Assembly: GCA_937895785.1 (NCBI GenBank) | Contig: CALBKW010000070.1 | Span: 1 to 52,491, forward strand | From: an uncultured Candidatus Melainabacteria bacterium | GTDB lineage: Bacteria > Cyanobacteriota > Vampirovibrionia > Gastranaerophilales > Gastranaerophilaceae | Reading direction: 5' to 3' | Length of the DNA: 52,491 nt | Shown: positions 25,895 through 34,555 of the stretch, piece by piece | Layout of the letters: the number at the start of each line of letters is the position of its first letter | Position numbering within the stretch: the first letter of the stretch is position 1 | Made by a program: the position numbers and the translations under genes | Notes under the pieces: model-generated | What the model saw: the letters and a program-made list of their open reading frames with translations, nothing else | Database searches by the model: none | Told to the model about the DNA's origin: nothing

Positions 25895-27019
25895 ATGAAC
25901 GAAAAGAAAAACATTTTAGTCGTATTTGGAACAAGACCAGAGGTTATAAAGCTTGCCCCTGTTATAATTGAACTCAGAAAACACCCTGAATATAACGTAA
26001 TTGTATGTAATACAGAACAGCAAAAGGAATTATCTAACCAAACACTTGAATATTTTGGACTAAAGGCGGATATAAACCTTGATTGTATGCGTCCTAACCA
26101 ACCTTTGGCTGAAATTCAATCAAGAATTTTGTTGAATTTAGATAAAGTGTTTAATGCGCAAAATATTGATGCAACTATTGTTCAAGGCGATACAATGACT
26201 GTATTGACCGGTGCGCTTGTTAGTTTCTATCATAAAGTTCCGGTATTTCACGTAGAGGCTGGTTTACGCTCTTATGATATCTATGAACCTTTCCCAGAAG
26301 AGGTTATGCGCCAAATGACATCACGAGTTACTCAACTTCATTTTGCTCCAACAGAAAAAAATAAACAGGCTCTATTGCGTGAAGGTATTGACGAAAAGAT
26401 GATATCAGTGACTGGAAATACAGTAATAGATGCACTTTTCTGCTTGTCTGATGATGTTATTGCACGTTCAAAGAGCTATTTCGAGGAAAAAAATATTCCA
26501 ATTGACGATAAATTGGTACTTATCACTGCTCATAGACGAGAAAATCACGGCGAAAGACTTGATAGAATTATAAAAGCAATATATGATTTGGCTGTAAAGT
26601 ATACTGACCATACGTTTGTGATACCTGTACATCCAAATCCAAATGTTAAAGATAAAATTCACGAAAACCTTGGCAAATTAAGCAATGTACACCTTTTGAC
26701 ACCGCTTGATTACCCTTATCTTGTGTATTTACAACGTAATGCGAAGTTGATATTGACTGATAGTGGCGGTATACAAGAAGAAGCGCCTACTTTCGGTTGC
26801 CCAACTTTAGTAATGAGATATGAGACAGAGCGCCAAGAGGGCATAGAGGCTGGTGTTTCAACTTTAGTCGGCGCGGATTACGCTCGTATCCTGTCACTTA
26901 GCGAAAATATCTTATCAAAAGAAAAAAATCAAACAAGATTGACTGCTCAAAACCCTTATGGTGACGGTCATTCCGCTGAAAAGATTGAAAAACTTATTCG
27001 CAAATTTTTCAAAATGTAA
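25895..27019 (+). CDS. wecB: UDP-N-acetylglucosamine 2-epimerase
   Basis: 374 residues from ATG 25895. Converts UDP-GlcNAc to UDP-ManNAc for surface polysaccharides. Motifs seen: VVFGTRPEVIKLAPV, VQGDTMT, HVEAGLRS, FPEEVMRQM, ITAHRRENHG, DSGGIQEEAP and METERQEG-like YETERQEGIEAG. An upstream GTG at 25883 is possible but lies 1 nt after the -10, so ATG 25895 with GAGAG before it fits better. It is divergent from trmFO and followed by a terminator. A dehydrogenase partner (WecC) is not next to it. Confidence 0.93.
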   Translation: MNEKKNILVVFGTRPEVIKLAPVIIELRKHPEYNVIVCNTEQQKELSNQTLEYFGLKADINLDCMRPNQPLAEIQSRILLNLDKVFNAQNIDATIVQGDTMTVLTGALVSFYHKVPVFHVEAGLRSYDIYEPFPEEVMRQMTSRVTQLHFAPTEKNKQALLREGIDEKMISVTGNTVIDALFCLSDDVIARSKSYFEEKNIPIDDKLVLITAHRRENHGERLDRIIKAIYDLAVKYTDHTFVIPVHPNPNVKDKIHENLGKLSNVHLLTPLDYPYLVYLQRNAKLILTDSGGIQEEAPTFGCPTLVMRYETERQEGIEAGVSTLVGADYARILSLSENILSKEKNQTRLTAQNPYGDGHSAEKIEKLIRKFFKM

Positions 27020-27027
27020 GTAAATTT

Positions 27028-27053
27028 ACGTACGTAAAATCCCGTACGTTTTT
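27028..27053 (+). terminator. wecB terminator in a TACGTA-rich stretch
   Basis: ACGTACG / CGTACGT 7-bp stem, 8-nt loop and a TTTTT run, directly after wecB. Further TACGTA copies follow at 27055-27060. Confidence 0.7.
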
Positions 27054-27117
27054 CTACGTACAAATTTGATTTTTACGATGTTTTTAGATAAAAATAAAAA
27101 GTTAAATTTATGAAATA

Positions 27118-27160
27118 GAAAATGAGGTTCAAATAAAAAATTTGAACCTCATTTTCTTTA
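27118..27160. terminator. Strong bidirectional terminator
   Basis: 17-bp perfect stem (starting GAAAATGAGGTTCAAAT) with an AAAAA loop, between convergent wecB and the branching-enzyme gene. Confidence 0.95.
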
Positions 27161-27177
27161 TTGTTTATTTTATCAAA

Positions 27178-28905
27178 TTACTTGTATAAAGGTGCAAGTT
27201 TTTTTGCTTGTTGTGGAATTACGCCTTCTTCGATTGGAAGATATACTCTGTAATCAATATCAGGGAAACAGTTGTCGATATCTTCAATTTCAAATAATTT
27301 AGTTTCATCGATGTTGCCAGAGTCAATCATATCAGCGATAGTTTCAAATCTGTCAACGTGTTCTCTAAATCTGTCTGTTGCGTAATCTTTAGCTTGCCAT
27401 GTTGTAATCAAGAATGGCCAATCTGAAGATTGAAGTAACAAGTTTTCACGAGCTAATTGTGATAAAGCTCTTAGTAATAGCTTGTCTTCAGGTTTTTCTT
27501 CGTATCTTGAAGCAATTTCAGTGATACGTTTTTCGCAAGAGTGGATAATTGGCCACATCCATTCTGTTAAGTGGTTCATCCATACATAGAAGTGTCCGCC
27601 AGCACCCCAAGAACTTTCAGGAATTTGGATAGCTTCTTTTGGTGGGTGGGCTTCTAGATATTCACCTGCAGTCATCATTTGAATATCATCTTTCAAGTAT
27701 GTGTTCAATTTTTTAACTACTTGTTTAATAAATTCAACACCTTCAAACCACCAGTGACCGAATAATTCTGTATCGAAAGATACCATTACTAAGCCTTCTT
27801 TACCGTTGTGAGATTTTTTATAATCATTCAACAAATGGTAAAGCATTGTTGTATAGTGATCTGAGTTTTCGTTAATTTTATTGAATGCTAATACTGGATC
27901 GTATAGCATTTTGTCGCCTAAATCAGTTGTTGAAGATGTAATTCTCCAGTAGTGCATACCTGATTTATCGTCTTTTTTATGAAATTCTCTATATACGCCA
28001 TCACCTGGGTAACCGTCTGCAGCAGACCAAACTTGGTAACCAGCTCTATCGTTTCTACCCATAACAGCAACTTGAGCATCAGGTAACCAGTAAGCAGAGT
28101 ATGTATCATAACCTGTTGCTTCACGTTCAGGAAGTGGAATGTACTCAATATTTCCGTACATACCGATTACACGTCTGTTACCGATTGAGTTACCACCTTC
28201 TATTACGTGAGATTCAGTAAAGAAGTATTGAATGTCGTTGTTTTGAAGAGTAACTTCAATAGCAGGTCTCCATTTCTTTTGACCATCTTTGCCAATATAT
28301 TGGTAACCTTGTCTGTATGCGCATTCTGGCAACCAGCAACCTTTTGCTTTTTTACCAAACAAGCGTTTTGTTGTATCTGAACCAACTTTGAATTGTGCAT
28401 TCAAATTGTTGTCAGTTGCAAGAAGTGGTGAAAAACCGTGAGTTGCACCTGAAGTTGTAATTTCAATACAGCCTAAGTCTTGGTATTTTTTGAATGCTGC
28501 GATTAAATCTTTGTTATAACGATTTACAAAGTGGTCTTTGATTTTTGATAAGTGGTTGAAACAGAAGTTAGCTAAATAGCTTAAGTGTTCTGAATGTTCA
28601 ACTTTTGGATCAGGATATCTTTCAACATCTTCTGCTGCGGATTTAATTCTTGTATCCATGTATTCAACAAAACCGTCTTGTAAATGTTTGTCGTTAAGTT
28701 GTTCAGCTAAGATTGGTGTAATACCAACTGTAAGTTTAGCTTTGATACCATCTTCTTCGTACAATTCTGAGATTGCATCAAGAAGTGGAACGTATGTTTC
28801 TGCCATACATTCGTATAAATTTTCTTCACCGAATGGCCACATACCAGCTTTGCGGTAGTACGGCAAATGGCTATGTAACATAAAAACGAATTGACCTACT
28901 GACAT
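27178..28905 (-). CDS. GH57 1,4-alpha-glucan branching enzyme-like protein (DUF1957 type)
   Basis: 575 residues. The GH57 start FVFMLHSHLPYYRKAGMWPFGE is typical of the DUF1957/branching-enzyme subfamily. The nucleophile motif is WLPECAYRQGY and the acid region is SFDTELFGHWWFEG, followed by an alpha-helical C-terminal domain (WMNHLTEWMWPIIHSCEKRI, LLQSSDWPFLI). Characterised relatives in Thermus and archaea make alpha-1,6 branches in glycogen; many members are unproven. Together with the other GH57 at 12-14.5 kb this suggests cytoplasmic glycogen metabolism. GGAGG lies 7 nt before the ATG. Confidence 0.88.
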   Translation of the reverse strand: MSVGQFVFMLHSHLPYYRKAGMWPFGEENLYECMAETYVPLLDAISELYEEDGIKAKLTVGITPILAEQLNDKHLQDGFVEYMDTRIKSAAEDVERYPDPKVEHSEHLSYLANFCFNHLSKIKDHFVNRYNKDLIAAFKKYQDLGCIEITTSGATHGFSPLLATDNNLNAQFKVGSDTTKRLFGKKAKGCWLPECAYRQGYQYIGKDGQKKWRPAIEVTLQNNDIQYFFTESHVIEGGNSIGNRRVIGMYGNIEYIPLPEREATGYDTYSAYWLPDAQVAVMGRNDRAGYQVWSAADGYPGDGVYREFHKKDDKSGMHYWRITSSTTDLGDKMLYDPVLAFNKINENSDHYTTMLYHLLNDYKKSHNGKEGLVMVSFDTELFGHWWFEGVEFIKQVVKKLNTYLKDDIQMMTAGEYLEAHPPKEAIQIPESSWGAGGHFYVWMNHLTEWMWPIIHSCEKRITEIASRYEEKPEDKLLLRALSQLARENLLLQSSDWPFLITTWQAKDYATDRFREHVDRFETIADMIDSGNIDETKLFEIEDIDNCFPDIDYRVYLPIEEGVIPQQAKKLAPLYK

Positions 28906-28987
28906 AAAATGCCTCCATATTCTTATTTATTGATAGTTTCTCGTGTTCTTTTAGGGGTAATTGTAATAACAATATTTCCTTATCTAA

Positions 28988-29026
28988 TTTATATCATGAA
29001 CACAAAAATAATGTTACACATGTAAC
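28988..29026 (-). promoter_or_regulatory. Extended -10 with a GTTACA/TGTAAC dyad over the -35 region
   Basis: Minus strand TGa-TATAAA (28996-28988). The dyad GTTACA-CA-TGTAAC at 29013-29026 occupies the place of a -35, which is otherwise poor. This suggests control of the branching-enzyme gene by a dimeric protein. Confidence 0.4.
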
Positions 29027-29104
29027 CTTAAATTGTATCTATTTGTTACAAATTATTAATCAGGTGTCTATGTTTGGTATTACTATAAATTTCGCAAACT
29101 ATGG

Positions 29105-29133
29105 TTGACATCAAATTTTATTTAGCTTACAAT
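29105..29133 (+). promoter_or_regulatory. rpsT promoter
   Basis: TTGACA (29105-29110), 17-nt spacer, TACAAT (29128-29133). A near-consensus promoter, as expected for a ribosomal protein gene; leader of about 85 nt. Confidence 0.8.
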
Positions 29134-29167
29134 TTTTTTGCTCACAATCCTCAGAGTAGCAATGAGG

Positions 29168-29197
29168 TTTAAAAAAGAAGTCATTAGCTTTTTTAAA
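29168..29197 (+). promoter_or_regulatory. Leader hairpin of rpsT
   Basis: Perfect 10-bp stem TTTAAAAAAG/CTTTTTTAAA with a 10-nt loop in the rpsT 5' leader. No U-run follows, so it is not an ordinary terminator. It could be the site of S20 feedback, which is known in E. coli but by a different structure. Confidence 0.45.
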
Positions 29198-29223
29198 TTT
29201 CACAAAAAGAAAGAAGGACACAA

Positions 29224-29493
29224 ATGGCTAATATTAAATCTGCTAAAAAAAGAGTTTTAGTTGCTGAAAGAAATCACGTTAAAAACGTTGCTTTCAAAAC
29301 ATCAATCAAAACAATTTTGAAAAAAGTTATAGAATTAGCTAAAGCAAAAGATGAAGAAAATTTGAAAGTTGCTTTATCAAAAGCATACCAATTATGCGAT
29401 AAAGCTGTTTCAAAAGGTATTTTACACAAAAATACAGCTTCAAGAAAAAAATCAAGATTAACTATCGCAGTTAACAAATTATTAGCTCAATAG
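29224..29493 (+). CDS. rpsT: Small ribosomal subunit protein bS20
   Basis: 89 residues, highly basic helical protein binding 16S rRNA. MANIKSAKKRVLVAERNHVKN, a middle of charged helices, and KNTASRKKSRLTIAVNKLL at the C-terminus are the S20 signature. Length is normal. GAAGGA precedes the ATG by 7 nt. It stands alone between a strong promoter and a strong terminator. Confidence 0.96.
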   Translation: MANIKSAKKRVLVAERNHVKNVAFKTSIKTILKKVIELAKAKDEENLKVALSKAYQLCDKAVSKGILHKNTASRKKSRLTIAVNKLLAQ

Positions 29494-29515
29494 TTTTTTG
29501 ATTTGTAATCTTTTT

Positions 29516-29554
29516 AAGGGCGCAAAACGTATGTTTTGCGCCCTTCTTATTTTT
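29516..29554 (+). terminator. rpsT terminator
   Basis: AAGGGCGCAAAAC / GTTTTGCGCCCTT 13-bp stem, 4-nt loop, T-rich tail. Confidence 0.95.
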
Positions 29555-29597
29555 CTCGTAATTATTATTAACAATATGAGTCATGTAGGATTTTATC

Positions 29598-29606
29598 TGA
29601 TATAAT
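29598..29606 (+). promoter_or_regulatory. Extended -10 (TGaTATAAT) of the sigma/gcvPB/miaA operon
   Basis: TG at 29598-29599 and TATAAT at 29601-29606, about 28 nt before ATG 29641. No clear -35. Confidence 0.55.
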
Positions 29607-29640
29607 GACATGGGGAATAGTATGTATAAAGTGAGTGTAC

Positions 29641-30243
29641 ATGCCAACTAATCAGCAAATCAATTTAAAAGATTATCAAGGACTAATTGAAACCGTTTGT
29701 AAAGTCGAGGCTCAAAAAATGGCTTCTACTTCGCATTTGCTTGATTTTATGGAAATGATGAACATTGCAACACAAACTTTGTACATTTTGTTTAAGCAAA
29801 AAAGTCCAGAATCTTATAACAATTCATATCTTTCAACAGCAATAAAATGGGCTATCAGGAACGAAGTAAGACGACGTTACAAATGGTATTCAATGAAGCA
29901 AAAACGCGAAATTATGAGTCCTGATGATGTGCGCGAAGCTATGTACAAAACTATTTTGTCTGTTGAAGAAATGGCAGAAGCTGAAAATCCAACAATAATA
30001 CGCTCACACGACAAAAATCCAGAAGAATCTTTAGAGTTCTATCAATTGAAACATAAGATTGAAGCGCTTTTAGATACTTTACCTGAAAGAGAAAAAGAAT
30101 TTATAGAATTGAAATTCTTTAAAGATAAAAAATTACGCGAAATGTCAGAGGAATTTCAAATTTCTCCTTCGAGGGTTTCAAGAATTATTCAATCGGGCTT
30201 AAACAGAATTAAAAAAGAACTGGCAAAACAGGAGATGATATAG
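29641..30243 (+). CDS. FliA/WhiG-like alternative sigma factor
   Basis: 200 residues. The region-2 part has YNNSYLSTAIKWAIRNEVRRRYKW, which aligns by eye with FliA region 2.4 (IRGAMLDELRSRDW). The C-terminal region 4 is LPEREKEFIELKFF then LREMSEEFQISPSRVSRIIQ, the helix-turn-helix type of FliA, WhiG and SigD. It is shorter than FliA (about 240), with a reduced acidic linker in place of much of region 3. I chose ATG 29641 with GTGAG 5 nt ahead over GTG 29635. Its stop overlaps the gcvPB start by 1 nt. Two FliA-like promoters are present at 3.6 and 4.9 kb, which it may read. No anti-sigma factor is next to it. Confidence 0.65.
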   Translation: MPTNQQINLKDYQGLIETVCKVEAQKMASTSHLLDFMEMMNIATQTLYILFKQKSPESYNNSYLSTAIKWAIRNEVRRRYKWYSMKQKREIMSPDDVREAMYKTILSVEEMAEAENPTIIRSHDKNPEESLEFYQLKHKIEALLDTLPEREKEFIELKFFKDKKLREMSEEFQISPSRVSRIIQSGLNRIKKELAKQEMI

Positions 30244-31679
30244 TGACAACTATTTTTGAAAAAAGTAATAATATAAATGGAATTAGCTTTTTTGAAGGTG
30301 ATGAAAAGGTTGATTTTATTGATGAAAAATTCTTGAGAAAAAGTGATTTAGATTTGCCTCAAACTTCTGAGTTAGAAGTTTTGCGTCACTATAAGAAACT
30401 TTCTGATAAAAACTTTTGTATTGAAAAAGGATTTTATCCATTAGGGTCTTGTACTATGAAATACAACCCAAAAGTTAATGAAATGCTTGCTAATCTTGAT
30501 GGATTTTTAAACCTTCATCCAGCTTTAAAAGACGAAGATGTACAGGGGGCATTAAAATTAATGTACAACTTGCAAGAAGCTCTAAAAACAATTACGGGAA
30601 TGCAAGCCGTTAGCTTACAACCTGCAGCAGGCGCTCATGGTGAGTTCTCTGGTATGATGGTTATCAAAAAATATTTTGAAGTTAAAGGTGAACATAGAAA
30701 AAAAGTTATTATTCCAGATTCTGCACACGGTACAAATCCTGCAAGTGCTCACATGGCTGGATTTGATATTGTTCAAGTTAAGTCAAATGACAAAGGTCAA
30801 GTTGATTTAGAAGCATTGAAAGAATTACTAGACGAAGATGTTGCAGCAATTATGATGACTAATCCTAATACTTTAGGTATTTTTGAAGAACATGTTTTAG
30901 AAATTTCTAAAATGATGCACGAAAACGGTTCATTATTATATTATGATGGTGCTAATTTCAATGCTATTATGGGATATACAAATCCGTTCTTAATGGGATT
31001 TGATGTTGTGCATTTGAATTTACACAAAACCTTCTCAACACCTCACGGTGGTGGTGGTCCTGGTGCTGGACCAATTGCAGTTGTTGAAAAACTGAAAGAT
31101 TTATTGCCAACTCCTGTAATAACTTTTGACGGTGAAATGTATCATAGAAATTACAATTTAGCTAATTCAATCGGTGCTGTTAAAGGTTATTTTGGAAACT
31201 TTGGTGTTTTAGTTAGAGCTTATGCTTACATTTTAATGATGGGTAAAGAACTAAAACGTGCAAGTGGAGATGCTGTTTTAAATGCAAATTATGTTAAAGA
31301 AAAACTAAAAGGTGCATTCGATTTGCCTTATGATGTTCCTTGTATGCACGAATTTGTATTATCAGGTGAACGTCAAAAAGAAAAAGGTATTTCAACATTA
31401 AATATGGCAAAACGCTTGATGGATAGTGAAATTCACCCTCCAACAATTTATTTTCCATTGATTGTTCATGAAGCAATGATGATTGAACCGACCGAAACAG
31501 AAACAAAACAAAGACTTGACGAATTTATCACAACTATGCTACAAATAGCTAAAGAGGTTGATGAAAATCCACAAATCATATTGAGCGCTCCAAACAGTGC
31601 GCCTATTAAAAAAGTAGATGAAACTTTGGCTGCAAGAAAGCCAGATTTAAATTTTAGATTGGACAAAGATAATGAATAA
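30243..31679 (+). CDS. gcvPB: Glycine dehydrogenase (decarboxylating) subunit 2
   Basis: 478 residues from GTG with AGGAG ahead. It is the PLP-bearing half of the split P-protein of the glycine cleavage system. NLHKTFSTPHGGGGPG carries the PLP lysine (K262); also YPLGSCTMKYNP, PAAGAHGEFSGM and DSAHGTNPASAHM. The subunit-1 gene (gcvPA), gcvT and gcvH are not in the window, so the system is dispersed. It is coupled to a sigma factor upstream (1-nt overlap) and overlaps the following gene by 8 nt. Confidence 0.95.
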   Translation: MTTIFEKSNNINGISFFEGDEKVDFIDEKFLRKSDLDLPQTSELEVLRHYKKLSDKNFCIEKGFYPLGSCTMKYNPKVNEMLANLDGFLNLHPALKDEDVQGALKLMYNLQEALKTITGMQAVSLQPAAGAHGEFSGMMVIKKYFEVKGEHRKKVIIPDSAHGTNPASAHMAGFDIVQVKSNDKGQVDLEALKELLDEDVAAIMMTNPNTLGIFEEHVLEISKMMHENGSLLYYDGANFNAIMGYTNPFLMGFDVVHLNLHKTFSTPHGGGGPGAGPIAVVEKLKDLLPTPVITFDGEMYHRNYNLANSIGAVKGYFGNFGVLVRAYAYILMMGKELKRASGDAVLNANYVKEKLKGAFDLPYDVPCMHEFVLSGERQKEKGISTLNMAKRLMDSEIHPPTIYFPLIVHEAMMIEPTETETKQRLDEFITTMLQIAKEVDENPQIILSAPNSAPIKKVDETLAARKPDLNFRLDKDNE

Positions 31680-32811
31680 ACAAAATAAAAAAGTAAAAGT
31701 TGCGTTCCCTCATATGGGTACTATTTCAATCGCTTGGTCGGTTGCATTAAGAAAATTTGGTGTTGAAGCCTATGTTCCACCATATACAAGTAAAAAAACT
31801 TTGTCTTTAGGGGTTAAAAATTCTCCAGAGGCTGTTTGTTTACCTTACAAATTAATCTTAGGTAACTTTATTGAGGCTATTGAAGGTGGTACAGATTATG
31901 TTGCAATGCTTACTTCCCCAGGTTGTTGCCGTTTGGGTGTTTATGGTTTAAACATTCAAAGTGCATTGGCAGATTTAGGTTATGAGGCTAAATATCTTGA
32001 ATTATCATTGTATGACGGTATTAAAGGTTTATTCAAATTCTTCCACGATTTGTTAGGAAAAGATGATTGGATTGCAGCTGCAAAAGCCTCTATTATGATG
32101 ATTAGAATGGTTTTTGCACTAGATGATTTAGAAACTCTTTTAGCTTATTATAGAGCTAGAGAAATTAAAGTTGGCGAAGCAGAACGTCATTACAACAAAT
32201 GTTTGAATATGTATAAAGAAGTTAAAAACTTCCGTGATATAAACAAAATCAGAAAAGCTGTTAAAAAAGAAATGGCAAAGACTGAAATTGACAAGAAACG
32301 TGAAATTTTGAATGTTGATATTACAGGTGAAATTTATCTTGTAGGTGATCCATTCTCTAACCAATATATAGAGAGAGAATTAGGTAAAATGGGTGTGCAA
32401 ACAAGACGTAGCTTGACAGTTAGCAGTTTCTTAAAAGATGCTATCATTCCAAAAATGTTTAGAAATGGTGAAACTCACTTGCAACGTGCAAACAGAATGG
32501 CAAAACCATATCTTATGAGAGATATCGGTGGTGATGCTTTGGAATGCGTTTCTGACGTGGCTTTTGCTGATATGAAACATAGGGATGGTATTATTCACGT
32601 AAGTCCATTTACTTGTATGCCAGAAATTATGTCACAAAATATCTTCCCTGCAATGAGAGAAGACCATAATATTCCAATCTTAACACTTGTTATGGATGAA
32701 CAATCAGGTAAAGCTGGTTATATTACTCGTCTAGAAGCGTTTGTTGATTTGATGCGCCGTAAAAAGAGAAAAGCTGTTATTGAAAACAAAAAAACAGCAG
32801 AAAAAGTCTAG
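31672..32811 (+). CDS. DUF2229/CoA-activase-associated protein
   Basis: 379 residues. VAFPHMGTISIAWSVALRKFGVEAYVPP, then SPEAVCLPYKLILGNFIEAIEGGTDYV and SPGCCRLGVYG, later SPFTCMPEIMSQNIFP. This matches the domain found with activators of 2-hydroxyacyl-CoA dehydratases (DUF2229), whose cysteines probably hold an Fe-S cluster. The separate activase domain (actin-like ATPase) is not in this protein or its neighbours. Function unknown, probably a redox or metal cofactor role. 8-nt overlap with gcvPB. Confidence 0.8.
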   Translation: MNKQNKKVKVAFPHMGTISIAWSVALRKFGVEAYVPPYTSKKTLSLGVKNSPEAVCLPYKLILGNFIEAIEGGTDYVAMLTSPGCCRLGVYGLNIQSALADLGYEAKYLELSLYDGIKGLFKFFHDLLGKDDWIAAAKASIMMIRMVFALDDLETLLAYYRAREIKVGEAERHYNKCLNMYKEVKNFRDINKIRKAVKKEMAKTEIDKKREILNVDITGEIYLVGDPFSNQYIERELGKMGVQTRRSLTVSSFLKDAIIPKMFRNGETHLQRANRMAKPYLMRDIGGDALECVSDVAFADMKHRDGIIHVSPFTCMPEIMSQNIFPAMREDHNIPILTLVMDEQSGKAGYITRLEAFVDLMRRKKRKAVIENKKTAEKV

Positions 32812-32832
32812 TTTTATATTATTGAGGTGATT

Positions 32833-33678
32833 ATGTTAAAAGTTTTTAAAAATGCTTTTAAAATCTCATTTGACAACTTAATATTATTTACACCGCCATT
32901 GGTTTTTATGATGTTGGTCTTGTTGTACTTCGGTACAGCAGAAAAATATATGGATAATGCAATCGTTATGGTTGTTTCCGCTCTAGTTATGCTTATTGCG
33001 ACAAGTATTTTTATGGCGGGCTGGTTTTATATGATTATGTGTGCAATTTTTAATTTCAAAAATAAAATTGTGTACGAAAAATCTTCAGATACTTTTACTT
33101 TGTTAAAGCAGTTTATTGTTGGGATGGGAGATTATTTTAAACCGTGTTTGGGCTTTTCTATTCTAGCAATAATTCTATTTAGCATAGTTTTGATAGTATC
33201 TTATTATATTTCACTTGGATTGTTTGGTGACTCAGGAGTTTTCTTGGCAGATTTTATAAAAGATTTTTCTTCATTTATGGCTTTTCAGGCTTTTTTAGAT
33301 GATTTAACTGTGAACCAATTGTTAATCGTTTATGGTTGGTCTGCAATTTTTTCATTTACTATGTTTGTATATTCATTATTTACGTTATTTTGGCCAGCAG
33401 AAATTTTTTATAATACAAAAAATGTTCTAAAAGCCTTGCGTAATTCTGCAATTGCGTTAATTAAACATCCTCAAGTTATTTTGTTGTTCTTTATTATTGT
33501 CGTATTGAATAATGTTTTGATGATGTTCAACATTTTATCACTTATGAGTCCAATTTCGTTGTTACTTATGACATTGATTTATGTGTATTTTATAGTTTAC
33601 GTTTTTGTATTATTATTCTTATATTATGAACAAAAAATCCAAAGTAATAGCAATAGCAGCACCGACGGCAACTGGTAA
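32833..33678 (+). CDS. Polytopic membrane protein of unknown function
   Basis: 281 residues with about six membrane spans (near 18-36, 45-70, 110-135, 175-200, 220-240, 245-270). The loops are poorly conserved in look, and I recognise no catalytic motif. The start at ATG 32833 sits 5 nt after GAGG; a GTG at 32827 would overlap that site. It overlaps miaA by 53 nt, and such overlap with a tRNA modification gene suggests shared transcription, not shared function. It may belong to a DUF975-like group of six-span proteins, but I am unsure. Confidence 0.6.
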   Translation: MLKVFKNAFKISFDNLILFTPPLVFMMLVLLYFGTAEKYMDNAIVMVVSALVMLIATSIFMAGWFYMIMCAIFNFKNKIVYEKSSDTFTLLKQFIVGMGDYFKPCLGFSILAIILFSIVLIVSYYISLGLFGDSGVFLADFIKDFSSFMAFQAFLDDLTVNQLLIVYGWSAIFSFTMFVYSLFTLFWPAEIFYNTKNVLKALRNSAIALIKHPQVILLFFIIVVLNNVLMMFNILSLMSPISLLLMTLIYVYFIVYVFVLLFLYYEQKIQSNSNSSTDGNW

Positions 33679-34474
33679 AAGCAAATTAGCGATAGAATTG
33701 GCGCATAAATACGACGGAGAAGTTGTATCTGCAGATTCAAGACTTGTGTACAAAGGATTTGAAATTGCAGTTGCAAAACCAACTTTAGAGGAACGTGAAG
33801 GTGTGCCACACCACGTTATTGATGTGGTTGAGCCAGAAGTTAATTATACTGTTGCAAACTTTTACGATGATGCAACAAAATCTATTAGTGATATTTTAAG
33901 TCGTGGGAAATTACCGATTATAGCAGGTGGTACAGGGCTTTACTTTAGAATTTTGTTAGAAGGTTTTGATTTGCCAAGAGTAGAACCAAATCCTGAACTT
34001 AGAGAAGAACTTTCAGCGTTAGAATTGGCAGATTTAGTCGAAATTTTGCGAAAATTAGACGAAAAAACACTAGAAAATATGGTTACACCCGAAAAAAGAA
34101 AAGTTATTCGAGCAATTGAGGTGTGTAAGGGATTAGGGCAACCAATGTCAGAAGTTGCAGGTCAAAAAGAAGTTCCGTATGATGTGGAATGGATTGGAAT
34201 CAACATGCCACGTGAAGAAATTTACGATAGAGTTAACAAGCGTGTTGATGTTATGTTAGAAAACGGCTTGATTGATGAAACAAAGGCTTTACTTGCAAAA
34301 CACGGGCGTATTCCAAATTTTGTTAAAACAATTGGTTATCAAGAAATTTTGCAATATTTAGATGGCGAAATAGACTTAGAAAGAGCTGTCGAGTTAATAA
34401 AACAACATTCACGTAACTATGCAAAACGTCAACTTACTTGGTTTAGGCGAAATAAAGCGTTAGGAATTGATTAG
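33626..34474 (+). CDS. miaA: tRNA dimethylallyltransferase
   Basis: 282 residues. Adds dimethylallyl to A37 of tRNAs reading codons that start with U. The P-loop is APTATGKSK. The substrate motif DSRLVYKGFEIAVAKPT (DSRQVYK in most enzymes, so Q becomes L), GGTGLYFRILLEGFD, RKVIRAIEV and RNYAKRQLTWFRR follow. The start at 33626 lies inside the membrane gene. A longer start at 33605 adds seven residues that do not belong to the family. No binding site, so translation depends on coupling. A strong terminator follows. Confidence 0.93.
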   Translation: MNKKSKVIAIAAPTATGKSKLAIELAHKYDGEVVSADSRLVYKGFEIAVAKPTLEEREGVPHHVIDVVEPEVNYTVANFYDDATKSISDILSRGKLPIIAGGTGLYFRILLEGFDLPRVEPNPELREELSALELADLVEILRKLDEKTLENMVTPEKRKVIRAIEVCKGLGQPMSEVAGQKEVPYDVEWIGINMPREEIYDRVNKRVDVMLENGLIDETKALLAKHGRIPNFVKTIGYQEILQYLDGEIDLERAVELIKQHSRNYAKRQLTWFRRNKALGID

Positions 34475-34492
34475 ATTTTAAAAATATATTTT

Positions 34493-34531
34493 AAAGGCGG
34501 TTTTGATAAAATCAAAACCGCCTTTTTTAAA
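34493..34531 (+). terminator. Operon terminator after miaA
   Basis: AAAGGCGGTTTTGAT and its complement form a 15-bp stem with an AAA loop, then a T-run. It also faces the convergent rpsP gene. Confidence 0.95.
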
Positions 34532-34555
34532 GAATTTATATCTTGAAACAGAGAA

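Noticed and set aside
27020..27065. Cluster of TACGTA palindromes as an integration or recombination site
   Set aside because: The first pair forms a stem with a T-run right after wecB, so a terminator explains most of it.
29160..29250. Short upstream reading frame in the rpsT leader
   Set aside because: It overlaps rpsT out of frame, has no binding site and is explained by the A-rich leader.
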